64,000 nucleotides of DNA from Oleiharenicola sp. (GTDB lineage Bacteria > Verrucomicrobiota > Verrucomicrobiia > Opitutales > Opitutaceae), in NCBI GenBank assembly GCA_025363455.1, contig JANYDW010000051.1, positions 44,749 to 108,748 of the forward strand. The letters are read 5' to 3'. Positions 1 to 9,001 of this stretch are shown piece after piece. Each line of letters starts with the position of its first letter. Position 1 is the first letter of the stretch. The translations under genes and the position numbers were made by a program. Below the pieces are notes generated by a model. The model was given only the letters and a program-made list of their open reading frames with translations, searched no databases and was not told the origin of the DNA.

Positions 1-277
1 CATCACCCTCGGCATGCCGCTCGCCTGCGCCAAGCGCGAGGACATCGCCAAGATCGCCGCCGCCGTGGAAAAGAATCCCGCCACCGAAGTCGTAATCGAC
101 GTCGTGAAGCAGGAAATTCGCTTCTCCGGCCAGACCGTCCCCGCCCAGATCCGCGACAGCGCGCGCGACGCCCTCGTCAACGGCCGCTGGGACGCCATCG
201 GCGAGCTCCTCGACGGCGTCCCTGCCGTGACGGAGACTGCGAAAAAGCTCCCCTATCTGACGGCGGCCAGTACCTGA
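1..277 (+). CDS. leuD: 3-isopropylmalate dehydratase small subunit, C-terminal part
   Basis: The frame is open from the window edge, so the start lies outside. The visible residues match the C-terminal part of the LeuD swivel domain, which pairs with LeuC to isomerise 2-isopropylmalate to 3-isopropylmalate in leucine synthesis. The reading begins ITLGMPLACAK, continues through a beta-strand segment VVIDVVKQEIRF, and ends with a helix containing NGRWDAIGELL, which corresponds to the NGLDDIGLTL segment of other LeuD proteins. No active-site cysteines are expected in this subunit. The C-terminal tail is slightly longer than in E. coli. The aconitase-type swivel family is certain in outline; homoaconitase small subunits would look alike. 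Confidence 0.75.
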   Translation, partial: ITLGMPLACAKREDIAKIAAAVEKNPATEVVIDVVKQEIRFSGQTVPAQIRDSARDALVNGRWDAIGELLDGVPAVTETAKKLPYLTAAST

Positions 278-573
278 CGGTATCAAGCCGGACCACCACA
301 GCCGGCAAGGAAATGCGGTGGGCAGTGATGAGCTGAACGAGTTAAGCCCAGGGTCGGTGATGGATACAGTCCAAAGGTAGCTAGATCGTCGGACTCCCTT
401 ACAAAATATAGCTCCGTGGATGGGTGATTTAAAATTATGGCAAATAATTTGCTGGCAAACAGGAATGCTAGTAATTGATTTGCAAGTTTTTGTGAAGAAA
501 AAAGGCAGAGAGCTCGGATACAGGCCAGAATCTGGCCTTCCTCCTGCTAAACCTCATTTTCGAACTCTCTTTA
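278..573. other. Intergenic region, no gene recognised
   Basis: About 296 bases separate leuD from the next gene. The second half (roughly 390-500) is clearly richer in A and T than its surroundings, as expected for a promoter region, but no convincing -35/-10 pair can be picked by eye. A short perfect palindrome, GGCCAG-AAT-CTGGCC at 523-537, lies about 35 bases before the following start codon. Only a weak T-rich stretch follows it, so it could be a weak terminator or an operator. Confidence 0.4.
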
Positions 574-1251
574 ATGAAAAATCTGCTCCGCACTTCGTTT
601 CTCGCCCTCTGCCTGACGTCCGGTCTCTTCGCCGACAGCTTTAGCGTTTCCTCGATCAACGGTGGTGCTGCGACGCGATCCCCAAAGCTGAACTTCGACA
701 CCTTGGTACTGGGGAATTCCGCGCAATGGGCGGACGCAACGCTCCACGTCTCCTTTACCGGCACAGGCCAGGTCGTGCAAGGCGCCGCCAGCGGCCTCTA
801 TGCAGCGCCCTTCGTCTCGGGCGGCAATGGCTTGGGCTTCGGCAGTCCCGATCAACCGAATGGAGTGGACTCTACCAAGTACTTGAGCACGGGCATTGGC
901 TCCGTTGTCTTTGATTTTAGCACCCACCAGACTTACTTTGGCCTGCTGTGGGGTTCAGTGGACAACTACAACACCCTTTCGTTTTACAATGGAGCAAACT
1001 TGGTCGGCTCATTCACGGGCACCAATATTTGGACCAGCGCGAACGGCAATCAAGGTCAGCAGGGCACATTTTATGTGAACTTCAATGACCTCAACGGTTC
1101 GTTCAACAAAGTCGTCGCGAGCAGCACCCAATACGCTTTCGAATTGGACAATGTCGCTTACAGCGGACGCAGTGTTCCGGATGGCGGAGCCACCCTGACG
1201 CTGCTCGGTCTTGTCTTTGCTGGTTTGGCTGTGTTCCGCCGCAAGCGCTGA
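574..1251 (+). CDS. Exported protein with VPD-type PEP-CTERM anchor
   Basis: The 225-residue product starts with an N-terminal signal peptide (MKNLLRTSFLALCLTSGLFA) and has a typical beta-rich extracellular body with many G, N, S and T residues. It ends with a short anchor: VPDGG at about 200, a hydrophobic helix TLTLLGLVFAGLAVF, and a basic RRKR tail. This matches the VPDSG-CTERM class, a variant of the PEP-CTERM signal processed by an exosortase and known mainly from Verrucomicrobiota. The body resembles proteins with a calcium/carbohydrate-like jelly roll, but I cannot name a ligand. No exosortase gene is in the window. The gene stands alone and lacks an obvious Shine-Dalgarno sequence. 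Confidence 0.8.
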   Translation: MKNLLRTSFLALCLTSGLFADSFSVSSINGGAATRSPKLNFDTLVLGNSAQWADATLHVSFTGTGQVVQGAASGLYAAPFVSGGNGLGFGSPDQPNGVDSTKYLSTGIGSVVFDFSTHQTYFGLLWGSVDNYNTLSFYNGANLVGSFTGTNIWTSANGNQGQQGTFYVNFNDLNGSFNKVVASSTQYAFELDNVAYSGRSVPDGGATLTLLGLVFAGLAVFRRKR

Positions 1252-1574
1252 TTGCGGGTGGCACCGTGAGCGGGCAGCCGCACCGGTGGTCCATCGGGAA
1301 CCGGGACCGCCACGAGTAGAGACTTCCGTTACTAAAAAGGTCGCGTCGCCTTGTCCAAGTCGCCCGCGGTGGTCTCAAGCACAAACAATGGATGCCGCGC
1401 GCCTAAGTCCGACAGCCTGCATCGACCGCCACTGCAATTTGTGCAAACGAACCCGCCACCAGGGATAGTGTTAGCCTAACGGCAGTCTGGCCGGTGCCGG
1501 ACAAGACGGAAACGTTGGCAAGGCCTTCTTGGTTTGCGCCCTCGCGCCCCGCCCGTAACGTACCCCCACCCCGC
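1252..1574. other. Intergenic region before the MFS-GH43 pair
   Basis: This stretch of just over 300 bases has no convincing gene. It contains the small palindrome described separately at 1470-1480. The downstream frame is open from a GTG at 1494, but the stretch 1494-1574 encodes a charged, proline-rich lead that precedes the conserved start of the transporter and is probably untranslated leader. Confidence 0.4.
1470..1480. promoter_or_regulatory. Possible LacI-type operator half-sites
   Basis: GTTAG-C-CTAAC is a short perfect inverted repeat about 95 bases upstream of the transporter start. GTTAGC half-sites facing each other are common in operators of LacI-family sugar regulators, and the downstream genes handle a sugar substrate. 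The spacing is one base shorter than the classical even-numbered LacI operator, so the call is tentative. Confidence 0.25.
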
Positions 1575-2834
1575 ATGACGTTCCCTAAAATCCCCGGACT
1601 CCGCTGGTGGATGATCAGCCTGATCATGCTCGGTGCGATCGTCAATTACCTGACCCGCAATACGCTCGCGGTGGCCGCGCCTACCGTGATGAAGGACCTG
1701 GGCATGACCACCGAGCAGTACTCGTGGATCACGGCCACTTTCCAGGCCACCATCATGCTCCAGCCGGTCTGCGGCTATGTGCTTGATGTCGTCGGCTTGA
1801 AACTCGGCCTAGCCCTCTTTGTTTCCGCCTGGTCGCTCATTAGCATGGCCCACGGTCTGGCGCACAGCTGGCCGGTCTTTGCCGGACTGCGCGGGCTGCT
1901 CGGCCTCGCCGAAGGCTCGGCCAATCCGGCCGGCATGAAGGCCGTGTCAGAATGGTTTCCAGCCAAGGAACGCGGCTATGCCGGTGGCCTCTACAACATT
2001 GGCGCCTCATTCGGTTCACTGCTGGCTCCGCCGTTGGTCTTCTGGGTGATTACCTACCATAGTTGGCAAGCGGCCTTCGTGGTCACCGGCGGGCTCGGTC
2101 TGCTCTGGCTGGGCCTGTGGCTGTTCTTCTACAACTCGCCGGCCAAACACACCGCTCTTTCCGACGAGGAACGACGCCACATCGAGGCCGGGCAGGAAAC
2201 GCATCTCCAGGGCGACGGCCGCAAGCCCTCGATTCTCACCCTCGTCCGGCAGCGAAACTTCTGGGGCATCGCTCTGCCCCGCTTCCTCGCCGATCCCACC
2301 TGGGGTACGCTCTCCTTCTGGCTGCCTCTGTATTTCATGACGGTGCGTGGTTTCGACCTGAAGCAGATCGCCTGGTTTGCCTGGATGCCCTTCCTTGCCG
2401 CCGACCTGGGCTGCTTTTGCGGTCCGACCATCGTGGTTTTCCTCCAACGGCGCGGCGTCAGCCTGATCAACGCCCGGCGTGGGGCTTTCACGGCCGGGGC
2501 CATCATGATGATCGGTGTCGCCTTTGTCGGTGTCGTCAAGAGTCCCTACGTCGCGATCGGCTTGCTCTGCATCGCCGGATTTGCGCACCAGACCCTCTCC
2601 GTCACGGTGATCACGATGGCCTCCGACCTATTCAAGCGCAACGAAGTCGCCACCGTCGCCGGCATGGCGGGCACCTGCGGCAACGCGGGAATCCTCGTGT
2701 TCACTCTCCTGATCGGCAAATACGTGGCGACGATCGGCTACGCGCCCTTTTTCGTCCTCCTCGCCGCGCTGGACATCGTGGGGGCCGTGATCCTATGGAC
2801 AGTGGTGCGCGAACGACCCGCCGCTGCCTCTTAA
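1575..2834 (+). CDS. MFS transporter, hexuronate (ExuT-like) family
   Basis: The product has about 419 residues from the ATG at 1575. A GTG at 1494 would add 27 residues with no family resemblance, so the shorter form is preferred. The N-terminus (GLRWWMISLIMLGAIVNYL, then TRNTLAVAAPT) is characteristic of the anion:cation symporter group that includes hexuronate and galactarate carriers. Twelve hydrophobic segments are visible, with a charged central loop near residues 190-225. Residues such as the R/N in YLTRNT are conserved in this group. The GH43 gene follows after 19 bases and is probably cotranscribed, which suggests uptake of a (glucurono)xylan breakdown product. The exact substrate cannot be read from the sequence. 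Confidence 0.85.
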   Translation: MTFPKIPGLRWWMISLIMLGAIVNYLTRNTLAVAAPTVMKDLGMTTEQYSWITATFQATIMLQPVCGYVLDVVGLKLGLALFVSAWSLISMAHGLAHSWPVFAGLRGLLGLAEGSANPAGMKAVSEWFPAKERGYAGGLYNIGASFGSLLAPPLVFWVITYHSWQAAFVVTGGLGLLWLGLWLFFYNSPAKHTALSDEERRHIEAGQETHLQGDGRKPSILTLVRQRNFWGIALPRFLADPTWGTLSFWLPLYFMTVRGFDLKQIAWFAWMPFLAADLGCFCGPTIVVFLQRRGVSLINARRGAFTAGAIMMIGVAFVGVVKSPYVAIGLLCIAGFAHQTLSVTVITMASDLFKRNEVATVAGMAGTCGNAGILVFTLLIGKYVATIGYAPFFVLLAALDIVGAVILWTVVRERPAAAS

Positions 2835-2853
2835 ACCGCCCGCACTGGTTCCC

Positions 2854-4515
2854 GTGAACATCCGCAACCCCATCCTGCCTGGTTTTAATCCCGACCCGTC
2901 CATCCTGCGCGTCGGTGCAGATTACTACATTGCCACTTCTACCTTCGAGTGGTTTCCGGGCGTGCAGATCCACCACTCGCGCGACCTGGTGAATTGGCGG
3001 CTGCTGACGCGCCCGCTCACCCGACCGAGCCAGCTCAACATGCTGGGCGATCCCGATTCATGCGGCATCTGGGCCCCGTGCCTCTCGCACGCCGACGGCA
3101 AGTTCTGGCTGATCTACACTGACGTGAAGCGCTATGGCCGCACCTCGGTCGGCGGAGCCTCGGGCGCCTCGCTGCGCGATTTCCACAATTACCTCGTCAC
3201 GGCCGACCAGATCGACGGCGAATGGTCCGATCCGGTCTACATGAACAGTAGCGGCTTCGATCCATCGCTGTTCCACGATGACGACGGCCGTAAATGGTTC
3301 GTCAACCAGCTGTGGGATTATCGCCCTGGCAACAACCGCTTTGCCGGCATCGTGCTGCAGGAATACTCCGTGAAAGAACGCAAGCTCCTCGGCACCCGCG
3401 CGAATATCTTCCCGGGCACGCCGCTCGGCCTCACCGAGGCGCCGCACCTCTACAAGCGCAACGGGTGGTATTACCTCATCACCGCCGAGGGCGGAACGGG
3501 CTGGGGTCACGCCGTCACGATGTGTCGTTCACGTCACCTCGCCGGTCCCTACGAGCTGCATCCCGACACCTACATCCTCAGCGCACGAAACCGGCCTGAC
3601 TCCCCGCTGCAACGCGCCGGTCACGCCGATTTCGTCGAGACGCCGGGCGGTGAAACCTATCTGGCCTACTTGTGCGGCCGACCGCTCAAGAACCGCGGTC
3701 GCTGTGTGCTCGGGCGCGAGACCGCCCTGCAGCCGATGGTCTGGGGCCAGGATGACTGGCTGCGCACGACCGACGGCCAGGCGATTCCCCAACTGACGCC
3801 GCCCGCCCCGGCTCTCCCCGCCCACCCCTTTCCGTCGGCCCCGGAACGCAGCGAATTCGACGCCCGGCAGCTACCTATCGAATTTCAATGGCTACGCTCC
3901 CCCTGGCCGGACGAATTGTTCAGCCTCACCGCCCGCCCCGGCCATCTACGGCTCTTTGGCCGCGAGACCATTGGCAGCCTGTTCAAACAGTCGCTCGTGG
4001 CGCGTCGCCAGCAGGCTTTTTGTTACAGCGCGTCCACCGTCGTCGAGTTTGAACCTGAGCATTTCCAACAACTCGCTGGCCTCGTCTGCTACTACGGTGC
4101 GGCCAAGTTCCATTTTTTCCATGTTTCGCACGATGAAACCCACGGCAAGCACCTGCGCGTGATGTCGGCGATTCCCGACGGCGTCGTATCCGATGCCTTC
4201 ACTGCCCCGATCCCGGTGCCCGCCGGCAAGCGCATCGAATTGCGTGTCGAGGTGGACGAGGAGCGGCTGCTGTTCGCTTACCGCGTCGAAGACGTGGACC
4301 GCAACTGGCGCTGGCTGCCCCAGCACTTCGACGCCAGCATCCTCTCTGACGAAGCCTCCATGCCCGGCCTGCCCAACTTCACCGGGGCCTTCGTCGGCGT
4401 GGCCTGCCAGGACATGGCCGGCACGGCCAAGCCCGCAGATTTCGACTGGTTCGAATATCGCGAGCGCGGCTACCGGGCCAGCCCGGTCAAGGACTGTCCC
4501 CACTCCGCCTTTTAG
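2854..4515 (+). CDS. Glycoside hydrolase family 43, probable beta-xylosidase
   Basis: The 553-residue product starts at a GTG 19 bases after the MFS gene. The N-terminal five-bladed propeller opens with NPILPGFNPDPSI. The three catalytic acids of GH43 are visible: Asp14 (general base, in NPDPS), Asp136 (pKa modulator, in GFDPSLF) and Glu195 (general acid, in LTEAPHLY). The C-terminal region from about residue 335 resembles the beta-sandwich of GH43 xylosidases (segments such as SLFKQSLVARRQQAF and GLVCYYGAAKFHF). There is no signal peptide, so it should act in the cytoplasm on imported xylo-oligosaccharides. Alpha-L-arabinofuranosidase activity is an alternative in this family. Its last 4 bases overlap the convergent gene. 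Confidence 0.9.
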   Translation: MNIRNPILPGFNPDPSILRVGADYYIATSTFEWFPGVQIHHSRDLVNWRLLTRPLTRPSQLNMLGDPDSCGIWAPCLSHADGKFWLIYTDVKRYGRTSVGGASGASLRDFHNYLVTADQIDGEWSDPVYMNSSGFDPSLFHDDDGRKWFVNQLWDYRPGNNRFAGIVLQEYSVKERKLLGTRANIFPGTPLGLTEAPHLYKRNGWYYLITAEGGTGWGHAVTMCRSRHLAGPYELHPDTYILSARNRPDSPLQRAGHADFVETPGGETYLAYLCGRPLKNRGRCVLGRETALQPMVWGQDDWLRTTDGQAIPQLTPPAPALPAHPFPSAPERSEFDARQLPIEFQWLRSPWPDELFSLTARPGHLRLFGRETIGSLFKQSLVARRQQAFCYSASTVVEFEPEHFQQLAGLVCYYGAAKFHFFHVSHDETHGKHLRVMSAIPDGVVSDAFTAPIPVPAGKRIELRVEVDEERLLFAYRVEDVDRNWRWLPQHFDASILSDEASMPGLPNFTGAFVGVACQDMAGTAKPADFDWFEYRERGYRASPVKDCPHSAF

Positions 4516-5750
4516 ATAGTCGGACCAGTCCCCTCATCCGCACCCTTGCGCGGTTTGAGCGGAAACGGACCGGCCTGGTGCGTGGTGTGCGAGACTTCCT
4601 GCGCCAGATCGACCAGCTCGGTGATGACCAGGGTCGGGTCCTCCTCATAGCGAAGTTTCAGGAAGTCATCGCGGAAATGCTCGTAACCGGCGCGGTCCGC
4701 CAGCCAGCGGGCAAGGATCGTATCCAGGTCCGCAGCGCTGGTGATGAGCGCGACCCCCGCACCGCGATTGAAGAACTTCACCGTCAATTCCTCCTGCGGC
4801 ATCACGCCGCCGAGCGCATTGAAGACGATGGGACACCGGAAATGCAGCGCCTTGGCACAGGACGTGGTGCCACCGCGCGTGATGATGATGTCGCTGACCT
4901 GCATCAGGAGGTGGACCTGCTCGGAATAGCCATCGAGGAAGCAGTTCAGTTGGGGGTGCTCGGTCCGCCAGTGCAGCACCTGGTTGTAGACTTCGCGGTT
5001 CTTGCCGCAGATGACCACGGCCTGCACGCGCTCGGCGTGGCGCAGCAGCACTTCCAGCAGTTCGAGGTGGTTGTTGGCGCCGTTACCGCCGGTGGCGAGA
5101 AAAACGGTGAAGAGCCCGGGCTGCAGCTCAAGCTCTTCCTCCAGGTACGCCGCCCGCGTCTCCGCGTTCATGAACCCGATGTGTTGGCGGGGCTGCATCA
5201 GGTGGCCGCGCACCCGCGTGCATTTCACGGGCATGCCCAACTTCACGGCGTAGTCACGGGCCGTGGCCGTGCGGGAGATGTAGAGGTCGGCCGTGGGCTC
5301 CACCCAGTTGATGCTGTAACCAAAACCGCCGGAAAACTCACCGCAATAGGTCGCGCAACGAACCTTGTCCGCGTCGAGGATTTTCCGCGCCAGTTGGAAA
5401 TAACCGCGGTTCAGACAGTCATGGACGCTAAACACGAGGTGCGGCTGGTATTCGCGCAACACGGCCTCATAGTAGCCCCGGCCGAAGGAGACCGACCGGC
5501 GGTTGAGCAAGCTGAGCAGCTCGACGAACAGGTAGAAGCCCTTGTGCAGCCACGGAGATTTCTTCTGGATCCAATTGTAGAATTGCACGCCGGCACTGAA
5601 AAAACCCGAGGATTTCTCCAGCATCTGTTCGATGCGGACATCCACGTTGTGCCGGTAGAGCTCGAAGCACCATTCGGCGAATGCCTGGGCCCGGGCGTCA
5701 TGTCCGGCGCCAGTGCTGGAGGTCAGGATGAGAATGCGGACGCGCTGCAT
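4512..5750 (-). CDS. MGDG synthase / MurG-like glycosyltransferase
   Basis: The 412-residue product belongs to the group of monogalactosyldiacylglycerol synthases and processive diacylglycerol glucosyltransferases. Evidence includes the opening ILTSSTGAGHDARAQAF (the glycine-rich GxGH motif), a helix-rich N-terminal half, and a C-terminal UDP-sugar binding half with LATGGNGANNHLELL, VICGKNREVYNQV and a donor-site segment IITRGGTTSCAKAL. The acceptor is probably a lipid. It is the last gene of a minus-strand lipid cluster and is separated from the SDR gene by a perfect 24-bp inverted repeat (5762-5820). It overlaps the xylosidase 3' end by 4 bases. The donor and acceptor are unknown. Confidence 0.8.
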   Translation of the reverse strand: MQRVRILILTSSTGAGHDARAQAFAEWCFELYRHNVDVRIEQMLEKSSGFFSAGVQFYNWIQKKSPWLHKGFYLFVELLSLLNRRSVSFGRGYYEAVLREYQPHLVFSVHDCLNRGYFQLARKILDADKVRCATYCGEFSGGFGYSINWVEPTADLYISRTATARDYAVKLGMPVKCTRVRGHLMQPRQHIGFMNAETRAAYLEEELELQPGLFTVFLATGGNGANNHLELLEVLLRHAERVQAVVICGKNREVYNQVLHWRTEHPQLNCFLDGYSEQVHLLMQVSDIIITRGGTTSCAKALHFRCPIVFNALGGVMPQEELTVKFFNRGAGVALITSAADLDTILARWLADRAGYEHFRDDFLKLRYEEDPTLVITELVDLAQEVSHTTHQAGPFPLKPRKGADEGTGPTI

Positions 5751-5761
5751 GAATCAGTTAA

Positions 5762-5820
5762 TGTAGGAGCCTGCTTGCAGGCGATGCCGACAATCCATCG
5801 CCTGCAAGCAGGCTCCTACA
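5762..5820. repeat. Perfect REP-like palindrome (GTAGGAGC family)
   Basis: The two 24-base arms, 5762-5785 and 5797-5820, are exact reverse complements with an 11-base loop. The arm starts TGTAGGAGCCTGCTTGCAGG. It lies between two genes transcribed in the same (minus) direction, where it would form a strong RNA hairpin. Related elements occur at about ten other places in the window. Confidence 0.9.
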
Positions 5821-5845
5821 AAAACCGAAGAACGATGGTCATGTC

Positions 5846-6664
5846 TCATAAGCCAAAGTATTTTTCCTGGATCTTGCGCTTCAACGCCAGCGATCCGAAA
5901 CGGGCCAGGAACGGCGCGAACACGGCCTGGAAGAAGCGGCCGCTGCGCACGGTGCCGCTGCGACCGCGGAGCAGGGCACGCTGGAGCGACACCGCGGCGT
6001 GCGCCGGGGGCGGGCCGGACCGCATCATCGCGGTGAAGGCCGCCCAAGCTTTCTCCTGGCCTGGACCGGCGGTACCCGGCGGGCGGCGGACGGAACCCTC
6101 GAAATCGGTGCGGTAGTCGCCCGGCCGGAAATCGATGACGATGACTCCCGTACCCTTGACCTCATACATGAGGCTCTCGTTGAGCGCAGAAAGGCCGGCT
6201 TTAACCGAGTTGTAGACGGCCTGGTAGGGCATGCCGAATTCGCCGGCGATGGAGGCGATGTTGACCAGCGCCCCCTGGTTGCGACCCAGCATGCCGCGCA
6301 ACGCGACCTGGCTGAGGTGCGCCGTGTTGACCAGCATGACGCGATACTGGTCCTCCCAGACGGCAAAGTCAGTGTGGGCAAAGGAACCGAAGGCCCCGAA
6401 CCCGGCGTTGTTGACGACAACATCGAAACCACCCGCGGCCTTTTCCATCTCGAGGAATATTTTCCCGGCCGCGATGCCGTCACCAAGCTCGAACGCCACG
6501 GCATGAAACCGGGGGCGCGCGGGCAGGCGGGAGGCATCGCGGGAAGTGCCCCAGACCTCGACGCCTCCGGCCAGCAGCATATCGGTAAAGGCCAGCCCCA
6601 ACCCGGTGCTGGCCCCCGTCACAAAGGCGGTGCGGTAGCGGGAGGAAAGTGGCCCGGGGCTCAT
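5846..6664 (-). CDS. Short-chain dehydrogenase/reductase
   Basis: This is a 272-residue classical SDR. The NAD(P)-binding motif TGASTGLG is at 17-24, NNAG at 85-88, Ser138 and Tyr151-x3-Lys155 (YNSVK) form the active site, and FRPGDYRT is the following conserved loop. The C-terminal tail is basic and amphipathic (FFQAVFAPFLARFG, KRKIQ), which hints at membrane association. The start at 6664 is 5 bases after the ketosynthase stop, so the two genes are translationally close. An upstream in-frame start would extend into the ketosynthase gene and was rejected. In this context it probably reduces a 3-oxoacyl or related lipid intermediate, but it is not a typical FabG. Confidence 0.85.
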   Translation of the reverse strand: MSPGPLSSRYRTAFVTGASTGLGLAFTDMLLAGGVEVWGTSRDASRLPARPRFHAVAFELGDGIAAGKIFLEMEKAAGGFDVVVNNAGFGAFGSFAHTDFAVWEDQYRVMLVNTAHLSQVALRGMLGRNQGALVNIASIAGEFGMPYQAVYNSVKAGLSALNESLMYEVKGTGVIVIDFRPGDYRTDFEGSVRRPPGTAGPGQEKAWAAFTAMMRSGPPPAHAAVSLQRALLRGRSGTVRSGRFFQAVFAPFLARFGSLALKRKIQEKYFGL

Positions 6665-6669
6665 CCGCG

Positions 6670-7929
6670 TCAGACCGACTTGAACACGAGGCAAACGTTG
6701 GCGCCGCCGAAGCCGCTGCTGTTGCTCAGTACGACGTTGGGACGCTGCGGCAGGGTGGCGCGGATTATGTTCAGACCGGCGCAGGCGGGATCGAGGTTGG
6801 TGATGTGCGCCGAACCCGGGATGAAACCTTCCTTCATCGCGAGGGCGCAAAACGCCGCCTCTTGTGCCCCGGCCAGGGAAAGCCCGTGGCCGGTAAGGGC
6901 CTTGGTGCTGCTGATGGCCGGACGGGAAGGCGACTCCGTGAAGATCGCCTTGAGCGCCTTGGCCTCGGAAATGTCTCCAATCGGCGTAGAAGTGGCGTGG
7001 GCATTGACGTAATCCACGTCCTCCGGGGCGATGTCGGAATATTTGAGGGCATTTTCGATCGCCATGCGGAGACCTTCGCCATCGGGATGGGAAATGGCGA
7101 CGTTGTGGCCGTCCGAGGCCTGGCCCCAGCCGGCCACCTCGCCGTAGACCTTGGGGCGGCGGCGGGCAACCTCCTCCTCGCTCTCGATGACCAGGACAAC
7201 GGCCCCACCCGTGCCGACAAAACCATCGCGGGCCACATCGAACGGCCGCGAGGCGATGGAGGGATCAGTCTGCAGGGACAGAGCGCGCATGCCGGCGAAA
7301 GGCAGGATACTCTCGACGTTGCCGTCCTCGGCGCCGATGACGAACATCCGCTTCTGCCGCCCAAGGGCGATCTCGTCGTAGGCGAAACCCATGGCGTGCG
7401 CTGACGAGGCGCAGGCCGAGGAGAAACCCGTGGAGGCACCCTTGATCTTGAACTGCGACACCAGGTTGAAATTCACCGTGCCCGAGATCGAAGCCACGAT
7501 CCCCAGGGGCGGGCAGCGCATGACGCCGACCTTGCGCATGCGTTCCAGATGATACCCGAGCAGGAAGGGCGAACCGGCCGAAGCCGCATAGAGTCCGGTG
7601 GCCGGATTGGAGTAATCGGCCTCCGTGAGCTTGGCGTCCTCGACCGCCTGCAGCATCGCGCAATAGGCATAGACCCCGTGGGGCGCCATCCCGCGCAGGA
7701 TTTCCCGGCGGATGTTGTAGCGGGCGGGGAACACCCAGTCCTCCTGGTCCGTGGTGTCGGTCTGGAAATCCCGGATGGGTGCAGCCACCTTCACCGGCAC
7801 ATCCGGCTTCTGGAACGGGGGATACTGCACCATGCCGTGCCGGAGTTCGCGCAGGCTCTCCGAGACGGAGACAGCATCGTTGCCGATACTGGTGATGAAA
7901 CCGACGCCGGTGATATATACTTTCCGCAT
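6670..7929 (-). CDS. Beta-ketoacyl-ACP synthase II-like
   Basis: The 419-residue product is a condensing enzyme of the FabF/thiolase fold. It opens MRKVYITGVGFITSIGND. The catalytic triad is visible: Cys173 in STGFSSACASSAH, His311 in VNAHATSTPIGD, and His348 in KALTGHGLSLAGAQ. It therefore looks like an active decarboxylating elongation enzyme rather than a chain-length factor. It lies 5 bases upstream of the SDR and about 100 bases downstream of the ACP-dehydratase gene, on the same strand. The ATG at 7929 was chosen because the conserved N-terminus starts exactly there. It is probably a dedicated enzyme for a special lipid or polyene chain. Confidence 0.88.
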   Translation of the reverse strand: MRKVYITGVGFITSIGNDAVSVSESLRELRHGMVQYPPFQKPDVPVKVAAPIRDFQTDTTDQEDWVFPARYNIRREILRGMAPHGVYAYCAMLQAVEDAKLTEADYSNPATGLYAASAGSPFLLGYHLERMRKVGVMRCPPLGIVASISGTVNFNLVSQFKIKGASTGFSSACASSAHAMGFAYDEIALGRQKRMFVIGAEDGNVESILPFAGMRALSLQTDPSIASRPFDVARDGFVGTGGAVVLVIESEEEVARRRPKVYGEVAGWGQASDGHNVAISHPDGEGLRMAIENALKYSDIAPEDVDYVNAHATSTPIGDISEAKALKAIFTESPSRPAISSTKALTGHGLSLAGAQEAAFCALAMKEGFIPGSAHITNLDPACAGLNIIRATLPQRPNVVLSNSSGFGGANVCLVFKSV

Positions 7930-8026
7930 GGAGAACTCAGGCCGCGCCAACCAACGCCGGTGACGCAATCAAGGTGTCGCCTATCAAGAGGCTTTTGACT
8001 CGACGGTCAACCACCGCAGGAGCGGC

Positions 8027-8968
8027 TCAGGCGTTGACCGCCGACTTGGCCGGGTTGAGCGCCACGGGCTGCTCGGCCGGGGCCACCTGCGGCACCGGCT
8101 GGGCGACTTCCTCGGCGAACCCGAAAGTAAGGGTAATTTCCTCAGCGATGGCCGCCTTTTCTTGACCGACCCGGATCTGGCCCTCGAACGTGGCCAGCGG
8201 GGATTTGAGCCGCTTCGGCTTGATTGAGAGGCTGAGCACGTCGCCCGGGCGGCAGACGCGATGGCAGCGGACGCCTTCGCAGGAGGTGAAGAAAATTGTA
8301 CGATGGTCGACCGTCTTTCCGGCCTCGCCGACCTGACCCTCGATGAGGAAGAGGACCGCGAGCTGGCCGAGCGCCTCCAGCATGATCGACGCGGGCAGGA
8401 CTGGGTTGTCCTTGAAGTGACCCTGCAGGAAAAACTCCTGGCCGCTGATCTTGTACTTGGCGTTGGCGCCATGGGCGTTAACCGAGGCCTCGCCGAGAAA
8501 CAGGAAGGGCGGCTGGATCGGCATCACGGACACAATCTGCTCGATCGGAATAAACTTGGTGGGTTTGGGCAGGGGCAGGCCGCGCACCTTGCACTCAATA
8601 AACGTCTTTACATCGCCCACCGTACGAAGATGGCGCAATTCCTCATTGTTGATGGTCATCTGCAGCACATCCTCCACGAGGATGACGATTTCCATCATGG
8701 TTAGCGAGTCGATGCCCAGATCCTCGATGACCCGCAGGTCGTCGTCGGCATCCTTCAGCTTGGCACGGAGATCCGGTTCAACGTAGCGCTCGATGATGCC
8801 AAGCACGATAGCCGGGAGGTGCTCGGTGTTTCCGGTTTTCCGGAACTGAGCGGCCGCCTCATAAGTGGCTGCGGAACAGCGCTTCAGCGCTTCACGCAGG
8901 TTTGTATCATCTTCGGCGGTGAACGGTTTCAGTGTGACGCCGGAATGGGTGTTAACGGACTGGGCCAT
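8027..8968 (-). CDS. Acyl carrier protein-FabZ-type dehydratase fusion
   Basis: The product has about 313 residues counted from MAQSVNTH; an ATG 11 codons upstream is possible. Residues 50-130 form an acyl carrier protein domain with the phosphopantetheine site Ser88 in DLGIDSLTMMEIV. Residues 140-290 form a hot-dog 3-hydroxyacyl-ACP dehydratase domain with catalytic His184 (LQGHFKDNPVLP) and Glu198 (MLEALGQLA), as in FabZ/FabA. The last 25 residues are rich in A, V, P and Q. A carrier and a dehydratase in one chain is not the usual type II arrangement. It is the first gene of the minus-strand cluster with ketosynthase, reductase and glycosyltransferase. Confidence 0.88.
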   Translation of the reverse strand: MAQSVNTHSGVTLKPFTAEDDTNLREALKRCSAATYEAAAQFRKTGNTEHLPAIVLGIIERYVEPDLRAKLKDADDDLRVIEDLGIDSLTMMEIVILVEDVLQMTINNEELRHLRTVGDVKTFIECKVRGLPLPKPTKFIPIEQIVSVMPIQPPFLFLGEASVNAHGANAKYKISGQEFFLQGHFKDNPVLPASIMLEALGQLAVLFLIEGQVGEAGKTVDHRTIFFTSCEGVRCHRVCRPGDVLSLSIKPKRLKSPLATFEGQIRVGQEKAAIAEEITLTFGFAEEVAQPVPQVAPAEQPVALNPAKSAVNA

Positions 8969-9001
8969 TGGGGGACAAGATATGTTCTCCCTTGCTGACA
9001 T

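Noticed and set aside
420..644. Short plus-strand frame overlapping the start of the VPD-CTERM gene
   Set aside because: Its product has no recognisable features and it overlaps a well supported gene in another frame.
2016..2588. Long minus-strand frame inside the MFS gene
   Set aside because: It is the complementary shadow of a GC-rich gene; its product is low-complexity and charged with no family features.
4578..6116. 512-codon plus-strand frame opposite the glycosyltransferase and SDR genes
   Set aside because: It covers two well supported minus-strand genes and the palindrome between them and has no family resemblance.
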